Source: Phycisphaerales bacterium
Lineage (GTDB): Bacteria > Planctomycetota > Phycisphaerae > SM23-33
Direction: 5' to 3'
Assembly (NCBI GenBank): GCA_003171235.1
Contig: PMYM01000241.1
Span: 21,895-28,141 of the forward strand
DNA: 6,247 bases
Part shown: piece by piece, positions 1-6,160 of the stretch
How the letters are laid out: each line of letters starts with the position of its first letter
Numbering within the stretch: position 1 is the stretch's first letter
Translations under genes and position numbers: made by a program
The notes under the pieces: model-generated
Databases searched by the model: none
What the model was told of the DNA's origin: nothing
The model's input: the letters and a program-made list of their open reading frames with translations, nothing else

Positions 1-2607
1 TCCATGTTCGACAAGAAGCGGGCGGCCGAGGCCCAGACCCTCGCCCCCGGCGCCCAGCAGGCGCGCAGCCTGCCGGTGGTGGTCGTGCCCGACGAGCGAA
101 CCAACACCCTGCTGGTGGCGGGCTCGGTGGAGGTTTTCGACCAGGTCGCCGAAATGCTCAAGAAGCTCGACGGCGCGGACATCGCCCTCAATTACGACTT
201 CCGCGTGTACTATCTCAAGCACGCCACCGCCGTCACCATCGAGCCCATGGTGACCAAGATGTTCCAGCAGCGCATCCCCCGCCCCGGGGCCAGCCGCCCG
301 CTGGCCCCCGTCTCGGTCAGCTCCGACCCCAAGGTCAACGCCCTGATCATCGGCGGCGAACGCGAGGACATGGAACTGGCCGACGCCATCGTCGCCCGGC
401 TCGACCAGGCCGCACCCGATTGGGCCCAGACCCAGGTGTTCCCCATCTCCAAGGCCGACGCCACCCAACTGGTAAAAACCCTCACTGCCATCTTCACCGC
501 CCAGCGGCCAGCCGCCCAGGGCGTCACTATCACCGCCGACGCCCACTCCAACACCATCCTGGCCTCGGGCGGGCAGAACGACCTGGATGTCATCAAGAAC
601 CTGATCGCTAAGCTCGACACCGACAACATCACCGACGTCACCGAGATCCGCATCTTCGCCCTGCGCCACGCCGACGCCACCCAACTGGCCACCATCCTGA
701 CCGACGCCCTGACCAACAAGCCCAAGGCCATGACCACCGTCTCGCCCGACCGGGTTTCGCTGCTGAAGCTGGTGGCCCAGGGGTCCGACGGCAGGCCCTC
801 CGCCATCTCCGCCCTCAAGGAAGGCGTGATGGTGACGGCCGTGGCCAAGACCAACAGCCTGCTGGTGCAGGCCCCCGTGGACGCCATGCCGCTCTTGTCC
901 AGCCTGATCGACGCCCTGGACAACACCACGCCGCAACTGGCCGAAATCCGCGTCTTCCCGCTGCAGAACGCCGACGCCACCAACCTGGCCAAGGTGCTCA
1001 GCGACCTGTTCAAGCTGACGGCCGACCCCAAGGCCCGCCAAGCCACCAGCTACCAGGTGCTGGCCGGCCCGACCGGCCCGGGCGCGAGCGTCGGGGGCGA
1101 CCCGGTGGCCGCCACTTTGGGCTCGGCCGAACAGTCGGCCCTGACCATCACCGTCGACGCCCGCACCAATTCGCTGCTGGTGGGCGGCACGCCCGAGTAC
1201 GTCAAACTGGTCGAGCGCGTCATCCAGGGGCTGGATTCAAACGCCAGCGAGGACCGCCAGACCACCGTCTACCACATGCGCAACGCCCAGGCCACCGACA
1301 TCGAAACCGCCTTGCGCAAGTTCCTGGACGACGAGGCCCTGCGCATCCGCACCACCCTGGGCGCCACCGCCCTGGGGGCCGCCCAGGACCTGCTGGCCCG
1401 CCAGGTGGCCATCGTCTCGGAAAAAACCTCCAACACACTGCTCATCTCCGGCAGCCCCCGGTATTTCAAGGCCATCGCCGACATAGTGCGCGAACTGGAC
1501 CAGGCGCCCCCGCAGGTGCTGGTGCAGGTGCTGCTGGCCGAAGTCACCCTGGACAATACCACCGAACTTGGCCTGGAGTGGGGCTTTAACGCCCATCCCG
1601 GCAGTGCGATTATTGGCCTGAAGACCGACTTCGGCGTCGCCGCCAAGACCGGCGGCATCACCCTTAACCTCTCCGGCGGCGACCTTACGCTGCTCCTGCG
1701 GGTCCTGCAGAGCCAGGGCCGGCTGGAAGTGCTCTCCCGCCCGGAGATCCTGGCCGCCGACAACCAGAAGGCCGAGATCAACGTCGGCCAGCGCGTGCCC
1801 TTCATCACCTCCAGCTCGCGCGACGTCAACGGCGGCACCTACAACGTGGTGCAGTACCAGCCGGTGGGCATCATCCTGGGCGTCACCCCGCACATCAACC
1901 CCGACGGCTTCGTGAAGATGGAGGTGTCGCCGGAAATTTCCAGCATCGCCGATTCCTCGGTTAGGATCTCCAGCGACGTCAACGCCGTCATCATCAACAG
2001 CCGCACCGCCAACACCACGGTGACGGTCCAGGACGGGCACACCATCGTCATCGGCGGGCTGATCACCACCAGGGACCAGAACCGCGAGGACAAGGTGCCC
2101 ATCCTGGGCGACATGCCGCTGGTGGGCCCGCTTTTCAAGAACACCAAGGTCACCAAGGAGCGGACCGAGTTGCTGATCATCCTGACCCCGCGCGTGCTCC
2201 GCACCCCCAGCGACGCCGACATCCTCTCCAACCGGGAGGTCCGCCAGGTCAACCTTAACCGCGGCGTGCACTCCGACCCGGCCATCGGCGAGATCCTCAA
2301 CCCCCTGCACGGCGTGACCAGCGGCGAAGTGCATGACATCGAGGAAGCCACCCCGACCTCCATGCCGGCCAATCAGCCGCTGGTCATCCCGCTGTCGCTC
2401 AAGAATGAGATCCTGCCCCGGCCCTCCGGCCGGCTGGATACGGGCGAAAGAACCGGCCTTACCCCGCTGCTTCCGACAGGCAACAACCCCGCCGCCAACG
2501 GCGCCGTGCCATTCCGCCCGCCCGCCGTCCCCTTCCGCACGATCGACGCCGACATAATCATCATGCCCCCGCCCGCCTCACAACCGGCAAAAGCAGAGGA
2601 GAACTGA
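1..2607 (+). CDS. Secretin, GspD/PilQ family, with expanded N-domain array (5' partial)
   Basis: Outer-membrane secretin: a multimeric channel for type II secretion or type IV pili. The frame is open at base 1 and no signal peptide is seen, so the Met at base 4 is probably internal and the N-terminus is missing; residues below count from that Met. Six N1/N3-type (secretin_N-like) modules follow one another, ending in Leu-Asp at 55-56, 133-134, 204-205, 305-306, 410-411 and 498-499. Each has a conserved Asn (34, 112, 183, 284, 389, 477) in a TNxLLV-like strand. Modules 3 and 4 carry loop insertions. The junction QVLVQVLLAEV (504-514) leads into the secretin core, about 504-737, with LSRPEIL near 577-583, the hallmark VPILGDMPLVGPLF (698-711) and RTELLIILTPRVLR (720-733). 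A Pro-rich tail of about 130 residues ends the protein. Known GspD proteins usually have N0 plus three such modules, so this one is long. GspD versus PilQ is not settled by this fragment. Family assignment is very secure. Confidence 0.95.
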   Translation, partial: SMFDKKRAAEAQTLAPGAQQARSLPVVVVPDERTNTLLVAGSVEVFDQVAEMLKKLDGADIALNYDFRVYYLKHATAVTIEPMVTKMFQQRIPRPGASRPLAPVSVSSDPKVNALIIGGEREDMELADAIVARLDQAAPDWAQTQVFPISKADATQLVKTLTAIFTAQRPAAQGVTITADAHSNTILASGGQNDLDVIKNLIAKLDTDNITDVTEIRIFALRHADATQLATILTDALTNKPKAMTTVSPDRVSLLKLVAQGSDGRPSAISALKEGVMVTAVAKTNSLLVQAPVDAMPLLSSLIDALDNTTPQLAEIRVFPLQNADATNLAKVLSDLFKLTADPKARQATSYQVLAGPTGPGASVGGDPVAATLGSAEQSALTITVDARTNSLLVGGTPEYVKLVERVIQGLDSNASEDRQTTVYHMRNAQATDIETALRKFLDDEALRIRTTLGATALGAAQDLLARQVAIVSEKTSNTLLISGSPRYFKAIADIVRELDQAPPQVLVQVLLAEVTLDNTTELGLEWGFNAHPGSAIIGLKTDFGVAAKTGGITLNLSGGDLTLLLRVLQSQGRLEVLSRPEILAADNQKAEINVGQRVPFITSSSRDVNGGTYNVVQYQPVGIILGVTPHINPDGFVKMEVSPEISSIADSSVRISSDVNAVIINSRTANTTVTVQDGHTIVIGGLITTRDQNREDKVPILGDMPLVGPLFKNTKVTKERTELLIILTPRVLRTPSDADILSNREVRQVNLNRGVHSDPAIGEILNPLHGVTSGEVHDIEEATPTSMPANQPLVIPLSLKNEILPRPSGRLDTGERTGLTPLLPTGNNPAANGAVPFRPPAVPFRTIDADIIIMPPPASQPAKAEEN

Positions 2608-2623
2608 CGCCTGCGCGCAGGCG
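2608..2623 (+). terminator. GC-rich palindromic hairpin directly after the secretin stop codon
   Basis: The 16 bases immediately after the TGA form a perfect palindrome, CGCCTGCGCGCAGGCG, able to fold as a 6-bp GC stem with a CGCG tetraloop. There is no T-run after it, so it is not a standard intrinsic terminator. It could instead stop RNA decay from the 3' end or assist factor-dependent termination. A tight TTGGAA-G-TTCCAA inverted repeat follows at 2625-2637. The symmetry is directly visible; the function is inferred. Confidence 0.35.
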
Positions 2624-2642
2624 ATTGGAAGTTCCAAGAATA

Positions 2643-2728
2643 TACGCAGAGGCGCAGAGGACGCAGAGAAGGCAAGATTCATAAGGCCTTCTCTGCGTTT
2701 TTCTCTGCGCTCTCTGCGCCTCTGCGTA
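2643..2728. repeat. GCAGAG-type inverted-repeat element, copy 1 (compact hairpin)
   Basis: The outer arms 2643-2659 and 2712-2728 are a perfect 17-bp inverted repeat (TACGCAGAGGCGCAGAG and its complement). The inner arms 2661-2673 and 2686-2698 are a perfect 13-bp inverted repeat around a 12-base AT-rich loop. An extra CTCTGCGC unit at 2703-2710 gives a competing fold in which 2643-2670 pairs with 2701-2728 almost continuously, with one G-T pair and one mismatch. The left arm matches that of copy 2 at 25 of 26 positions. The element lies between the convergent ends of the secretin and the ABC exporter. It encodes no credible protein. It looks like a short non-autonomous (REP- or MITE-like) repeat; similar GCAGAG/CTCTGCG repeats are, from memory, scattered in many environmental bacterial genomes. 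Confidence 0.8.
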
Positions 2729-2762
2729 AGTTTTGGGTTTTGGGCAGTTCACCAGACGTGGG

Positions 2763-4598
2763 TTATGCCGGGGTAGGATCGTCGGGCGACTGCGCCCAAC
2801 GGGTGGGCATCTCCGGCGAACCCGCCGCCACGCTCAGGTGCTGATGAGCGCAGAGGCTGCGGTAGAGCGGGCAGGTCGAGAGCAATTCCACATGCCGTCC
2901 GCGGGCGACCAGCCGGCCGTGGTGCAGCACGATGATCTCGTCGGCGTTCTGGATGGTGGAGATGCGGTGGGCCACGATCAGGGTTGTCCGGCCGGTCATC
3001 AGGCGGTCCATGGCCTGCTGCACCTGGCGTTCGGCCAGGCTGTCCAGGCTGCTGGTGGCCTCGTCCAACAGCAGGATGGGCGGGTTCTTCAGGAACACGC
3101 GGGCGATGGACAGACGCTGCTTCTGCCCGCCCGACAGGCGCACGCCGCGCTCCCCCAGCACCGTCTTGAGGCCCCGGGGCATGGCTTGAATGAACTCCAG
3201 GGCGTTGGCCCCCGCCAGCGCCGCCTCCAGTTCCTGGGCTGTGGCGTCCTCCTTGGCCAGGCGCAGGTTGTCCTCGATGCTGCCGCTGAAGAAGGCCGAG
3301 TCCTGCATCACCATGCCGACAAAGCCGCGCAGGTTGGCCTGGGCCAGGCGGCGCAGGTCCTGCCCGTCCAGGGTTATCCGCCCCTCCAGCGGGTCGTAGA
3401 ATCGCATGATCAACTGCAGCAGGGTGCTCTTGCCCGCCCCCGAAGGCCCGACGATGGCCACCCGCCGGCCGGCCGGCACGACGAAGCTCACCTGGCGCAG
3501 CACCGGCTGGTCCTTCTCGGCGGGGTAATTGAAGCTGACGTTCTCGAAGGCGATGTCGCCGCGCACGGCCGGCAAAGTGACGGCGTCGGCGGCGTCGCGC
3601 ACCAGCGGGTTTTCGTCGAATATTTCCAGCACCCGGTCGGCCGAGGCCAGGCCGGTGAAGATGGAGGTTATCGTCTGGAGCAGGGCGTTGACCGCCCCGC
3701 CCATGAGCAGCCAGAAACCCCAGAAGGCCACCAGGTCGCCCACCCGCAGACGCCCCCCGGCCAGCAACGCCGCCCCCACGAACAGCAGGGCAAAGGGCGC
3801 CAGGAAGCGCGTGACCGTCTGCAGCAGGTCGCTGAAGATGTACTGCTGCCAGACGAAACGCTCGCTTTTCTTGCGGAGTTGGTTGGTGTAGTGGTGGACG
3901 CGGGCGTCCATGACGTCTTCGCTGGTGTAGGACTTGATCAGGTCGTTGAGGCTGACGTACTCGGTGACAATGGCCGAGACCTCGCCCCCGGCGTCGCGCA
4001 CGTTGCGCGACAGCACCCGCAGCCGCGGCATGTAATAGCGGCTCCAGACCGCCACCGCCAGCATCAGGGCGGCAAACAGCGCCGTCAACCGCGGCTCGAT
4101 GCTCAGCATCATGATCGTCGCCCAGGTGATCATGCAGGACTGCCAGATCAGCCCCATGCCCCACATGGCCGCGTTGGCCATATTGTCGATGTCGCTGGAG
4201 AGCCGCTGGTTCAGCTCGCCCACCTTGCGCCGGTGGAAGAAATCGGCCGAGAGCCGCTGGATGTGCTGGTACAGGCCGTTGCGCATGTCCCGCACCAGCC
4301 GCGTCACCGAGATGCTGCAGAAGGTGTGGAAAAGAAAGGCCGTCGGCAGAAACACCGCCACCAGCAGCAGCCCCGCCCCCAGGCCCGGCCAGAACCACTG
4401 CCGCATGAAACCGCCCGGATCGGCCTGCAGGGCGTTCAGCACCGTGCGAAAGACCATGGGGATGAGGGTCTGGCAGAGGGCGTCCAGAATGCCCAGGGCC
4501 AGCCCGATCACGTACATGCGGCGGTAGCGGCCCATGAAACCCCACAGCCGCCCGATGACCTGGCGGGCTGGGCGGGCCTTCTCTTTGCTTGCGTCCAC
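2763..4598 (-). CDS. ABC exporter half-transporter (MsbA/multidrug type, TMD-NBD fusion)
   Basis: Inner-membrane ABC exporter of 611 residues, normal for a half-transporter that works as a homodimer or with a partner and uses ATP to export lipids, drugs or other hydrophobic compounds. The transmembrane domain spans about 20-320, with hydrophobic segments near 27-50, 70-92, 145-165, 168-188, 264-284 and 290-312. The ATPase domain has an A-loop Tyr (358), Walker A GPSGAGKST (384-392), Q-loop Gln (432), signature LSGGQ (488-492), Walker B ILLLDE (508-513, catalytic Glu 513), D-loop SLD (517-519) and switch His (544), so it should be active. The start is GTG: an in-frame TAG lies 27 bases upstream, no ATG intervenes, and GAGG sits five bases before the GTG. 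No peptidase domain or partner transporter is adjacent, so the substrate cannot be named. The gene stands alone, between convergent and divergent neighbours, and is flanked on both sides by the GCAGAG element. Confidence 0.95.
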   Translation of the reverse strand: MDASKEKARPARQVIGRLWGFMGRYRRMYVIGLALGILDALCQTLIPMVFRTVLNALQADPGGFMRQWFWPGLGAGLLLVAVFLPTAFLFHTFCSISVTRLVRDMRNGLYQHIQRLSADFFHRRKVGELNQRLSSDIDNMANAAMWGMGLIWQSCMITWATIMMLSIEPRLTALFAALMLAVAVWSRYYMPRLRVLSRNVRDAGGEVSAIVTEYVSLNDLIKSYTSEDVMDARVHHYTNQLRKKSERFVWQQYIFSDLLQTVTRFLAPFALLFVGAALLAGGRLRVGDLVAFWGFWLLMGGAVNALLQTITSIFTGLASADRVLEIFDENPLVRDAADAVTLPAVRGDIAFENVSFNYPAEKDQPVLRQVSFVVPAGRRVAIVGPSGAGKSTLLQLIMRFYDPLEGRITLDGQDLRRLAQANLRGFVGMVMQDSAFFSGSIEDNLRLAKEDATAQELEAALAGANALEFIQAMPRGLKTVLGERGVRLSGGQKQRLSIARVFLKNPPILLLDEATSSLDSLAERQVQQAMDRLMTGRTTLIVAHRISTIQNADEIIVLHHGRLVARGRHVELLSTCPLYRSLCAHQHLSVAAGSPEMPTRWAQSPDDPTPA

Positions 4599-4603
4599 GC
4601 TGA

Positions 4604-4607
4604 CCTC
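4604..4607 (-). promoter_or_regulatory. Ribosome binding site fixing the GTG start of the ABC exporter
   Basis: On the minus strand GAGG is followed by five bases (TCAGC) and then GTG at 4598-4596. This spacing, with the in-frame TAG at 4628-4626, makes the GTG the likely start. Confidence 0.6.
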
Positions 4608-4622
4608 ACTGCGAAAGCAGCA

Positions 4623-4651
4623 TTTCTACCGTCCCTGGCGCCTCAAGACAA
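4623..4651 (-). promoter_or_regulatory. Candidate sigma-70-type promoter for the ABC exporter
   Basis: On the minus strand TTGTCT (4651-4646) is separated by exactly 17 bases from TAGAAA (4628-4623). Each hexamer matches its consensus at four of six positions. It would place the transcript start near 4616, leaving a leader of about 18 bases that just includes the Shine-Dalgarno. It lies on the gene side of repeat copy 2, so the repeat would be outside the transcript. This is a pattern match only. Confidence 0.35.
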
Positions 4652-4684
4652 GCACGCGAGAAGGCAAGTCCTTGACCAACAGAC

Positions 4685-4868
4685 TCTACGCAGAGGCGCA
4701 GAGAACGCAGAGGCGCGCAGAGAAAGACCTAAGAATTCGTGCTCTTCGCATCCTGCTCTCTCTGCCTCTCTGCCTGTTTGGAAATCCGTTTCAAGCGATT
4801 GTCTTTTTGTCTTCTCGTTTTTTGAATGAATTCATTCTGTCTCTGCGTTCTCTGCGCCTCTGCGTAGA
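4685..4868. repeat. GCAGAG-type inverted-repeat element, copy 2 (28-bp perfect arms)
   Basis: Bases 4685-4712 and 4841-4868 are exact reverse complements over 28 bp, starting TCTACGCAGAGGCGCAGAG. The 128-base interior is AT-richer than the surrounding DNA, with T-runs at 4804-4808 and 4818-4823, a decayed CTCTCTGCC repeat near 4757-4773, and a perfect 14-bp palindrome GAATGAATTCATTC at 4824-4837. The left arm matches copy 1 at 25 of 26 positions and the right arm (4840-4866) matches 2702-2728 at 26 of 27. No transposase frame is present and no target-site duplication is obvious. It is probably the longer form of the same non-autonomous element family. Confidence 0.85.
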
Positions 4869-4917
4869 ATCCTGGGTTACCCCCTCGCCTGTTGGGCTGG
4901 ATTTTCTTAGGCCGATA

Positions 4918-4933
4918 GGTCGATATATCGTCC
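4918..4933. promoter_or_regulatory. Imperfect palindrome upstream of the lipoprotein gene, possible operator
   Basis: GGTCGATATATCGTCC has a perfect 10-bp core (CGATATATCG, 4921-4930) flanked by GG and CC, with one non-matching symmetric position on each side. It lies 30 bases before the ATG, where a promoter or operator would be expected, and GATATA inside it could serve as part of a -10 region. No good -35 partner at normal spacing was found. Function is inferred. Confidence 0.25.
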
Positions 4934-4952
4934 GGAGCCTTTACTGGGACAA

Positions 4953-4957
4953 AAGGA
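4953..4957 (+). promoter_or_regulatory. Ribosome binding site of the lipoprotein gene
   Basis: AAGGA followed by six bases and then the ATG at 4964. It supports this start, which also begins a well-formed lipoprotein signal peptide. Confidence 0.65.
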
Positions 4958-4963
4958 TTTGTC

Positions 4964-6052
4964 ATGCGCACTCAAGCCGCCCTATTGCTGCTGTCGGCCG
5001 GGTTGATCGTCGGGGCCTGCAACATGACCCCGCCGGCAACTTCCAAACCCGCTCCCAAGCAAGCCGCCAAGACCGCCGTGGAGGCCGCCTACGACGCCCT
5101 GGCCGGCTGGAACGCCCGCCAGGCGGGCAACCCCCATCGCATCGACCGCCCGGCCACGCTGGAGCTGCTGGCCAAACAGCGCCATCATAGCGCCGACCTC
5201 AACGGCGACGGCCGGGCCGACGAGATCTGGCAACTGGCCCTGGTCGAGGAGGGCGGCAACATACAAAGCCTGGTCAACCCCGCCGGCAATTACCTCTGGG
5301 CGGTGCTGCAGCAGGGTTCCGACGGCGGCTACAAGGCCGTTTACACCCGCTCGGGCATCGGCCCCAGCGTGCTGCCCACCAGCCGCGGGGGCTGGCAGGA
5401 CCTTCTGGCCGGGTGGCGCGACGAGGGCGTCAATCGCCTGGCCCTGCTGCGCTACGAGAACGGCACGTACAAGCAGGAGTGGGAGGGCGCGCTGTTGCCC
5501 CAGGACGGCGCCGCCCCCATGGTGGCCTGCCCGTTGCCCGACGAGGTGCTGACCGACGCCGCCAGGGTGCATTTCCCCAACCTGCGCGCCTACAAGCTGG
5601 AGATGCCCGGCGGGGCCGCCTTCCGCGACGACCTCGACGGCGACGGCAACCCCGAACTGCTGGTGCAGATTGACTCGCTCCGCGCCGACGGCAAGCTCAT
5701 GGAAGTCGCCCCCACCGGAAGGCACCCCGACAACTTCTTCATCTACACCTATCGCAACGGAAAATGGCAGCGAATATACGCCACCGCCAACGTCGGCCCC
5801 ATACGGCTACCGGTGCGCAGCCCCGAGGGCGCCTGCTGCATACAGACGCAGACCGGCGGTTCGGCCGCCAATCTGCGGCGTGTGTTGCTGACCCCGGGCA
5901 AAGTCGCCGCCCTGCCGGGAGTCAGATCGGCCCCGTCCCCGGCCGTGGCCCGGACTCCCCGGCGCTCCGCCCCCATCGCCTCACGCACCGGCCACGCCGC
6001 CGCCCCCACCATCGCCGCCGTGCGTCCCCGCAACTCCACCATATTTGATTGA
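4964..6052 (+). CDS. Uncharacterised lipoprotein with two duplicated DxN/DxDG calcium-loop domains
   Basis: I do not recognise this 362-residue protein by name. It begins with a type II signal peptide: MRTQ, a hydrophobic stretch (5-16) and lipobox VGAC with the lipidated Cys at 19. A Pro/Ala/Lys-rich linker (22-36) follows, so it is probably anchored in a membrane and faces the periplasm or surface. Two similar halves follow. DLNGDGRADE (78-87) and DLDGDGNPEL (223-232) resemble EF-hand-like calcium loops of FG-GAP/VCBS repeat proteins. Y127-G133-P134-L137-P138 recurs as Y272-G278-P279-L282-P283. Both matches are offset by exactly 145 residues. Each half also has a YxNGxW/Y-type hairpin (YENGTYK 164-170, YRNGKWQ 263-269). 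Cysteines after the anchor are 189 and the adjacent pair 291-292. A basic Pro/Ala-rich tail (about 318-362) ends it. Its start is supported by AAGGA six bases upstream. No catalytic motif is visible; a structural or binding role is a guess. Its neighbours give no functional hint. Confidence 0.88.
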   Translation: MRTQAALLLLSAGLIVGACNMTPPATSKPAPKQAAKTAVEAAYDALAGWNARQAGNPHRIDRPATLELLAKQRHHSADLNGDGRADEIWQLALVEEGGNIQSLVNPAGNYLWAVLQQGSDGGYKAVYTRSGIGPSVLPTSRGGWQDLLAGWRDEGVNRLALLRYENGTYKQEWEGALLPQDGAAPMVACPLPDEVLTDAARVHFPNLRAYKLEMPGGAAFRDDLDGDGNPELLVQIDSLRADGKLMEVAPTGRHPDNFFIYTYRNGKWQRIYATANVGPIRLPVRSPEGACCIQTQTGGSAANLRRVLLTPGKVAALPGVRSAPSPAVARTPRRSAPIASRTGHAAAPTIAAVRPRNSTIFD

Positions 6053-6160
6053 TCTTTGACGTAACCCGCAGAAACGGTCCGTGCCTGGTCCGGCTGCAGG
6101 AAGGTACGCTGATTACTCCCCGGGAGCGATGAATCTGCGAGCCGGATCGACTGAGACGCT

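Larger units (their letters stand above)
4599..4963. other. Divergent intergenic region between ABC exporter and lipoprotein
   Basis: This 365-bp gap contains no convincing gene. From left to right it holds the exporter's Shine-Dalgarno and candidate promoter (4604-4651), the second GCAGAG element (4685-4868) with an AT-richer interior, and about 95 bases of lipoprotein leader with a 16-bp imperfect palindrome (4918-4933) and an AAGGA ribosome binding site (4953-4957). Plus-strand open frames crossing it translate the repeat into runs such as AEAQRTQR and are not genes. Confidence 0.8.

Noticed and set aside
1237..2334. A 365-codon minus-strand frame antisense to the secretin, plus smaller ones at 210-1046 and 1839-2372.
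   Set aside because: Shadows of the secretin's strong third-position GC bias; no ribosome binding site or domain, and the secretin motifs are continuous on the other strand.
2561..2752. Short frames through the GCAGAG repeats (also 4729-4971 minus and 4534-5190 plus).
   Set aside because: Their sequences are the repeat itself translated (AEAQRAQRK, LRLCV types), a common source of false gene calls.
2749..4545. A 598-codon minus-strand frame overlapping the exporter in another frame.
   Set aside because: Low-complexity Gly/Ala/Arg/Pro translation with no motif; the overlapping 611-residue frame is clearly the real gene.
2733..4829. A 698-codon plus-strand open frame antisense to the ABC exporter.
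   Set aside because: It is the mirror of a GC-rich gene: its translation is rich in His, Gln, Arg and Ala without recognisable domains, while the opposite strand encodes every ABC motif in order. It also runs through the intergenic repeats.
4685..4868. A CRISPR array, suggested by repeated CGCAGAG units.
   Set aside because: The units are contiguous and inverted, with no regular unique spacers and no cas genes.
4869..4963. A riboswitch in the lipoprotein leader.
   Set aside because: No conserved riboswitch core was recognisable in the 95 bases, and the only clear symmetry is the short DNA palindrome.
6089..6146. A 7-bp inverted repeat (TCCGGCT / AGCCGGA) in the last intergenic gap as a terminator.
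   Set aside because: The loop is 44 bases, the stem is short and there is no T-run; easily expected by chance in GC-rich DNA.
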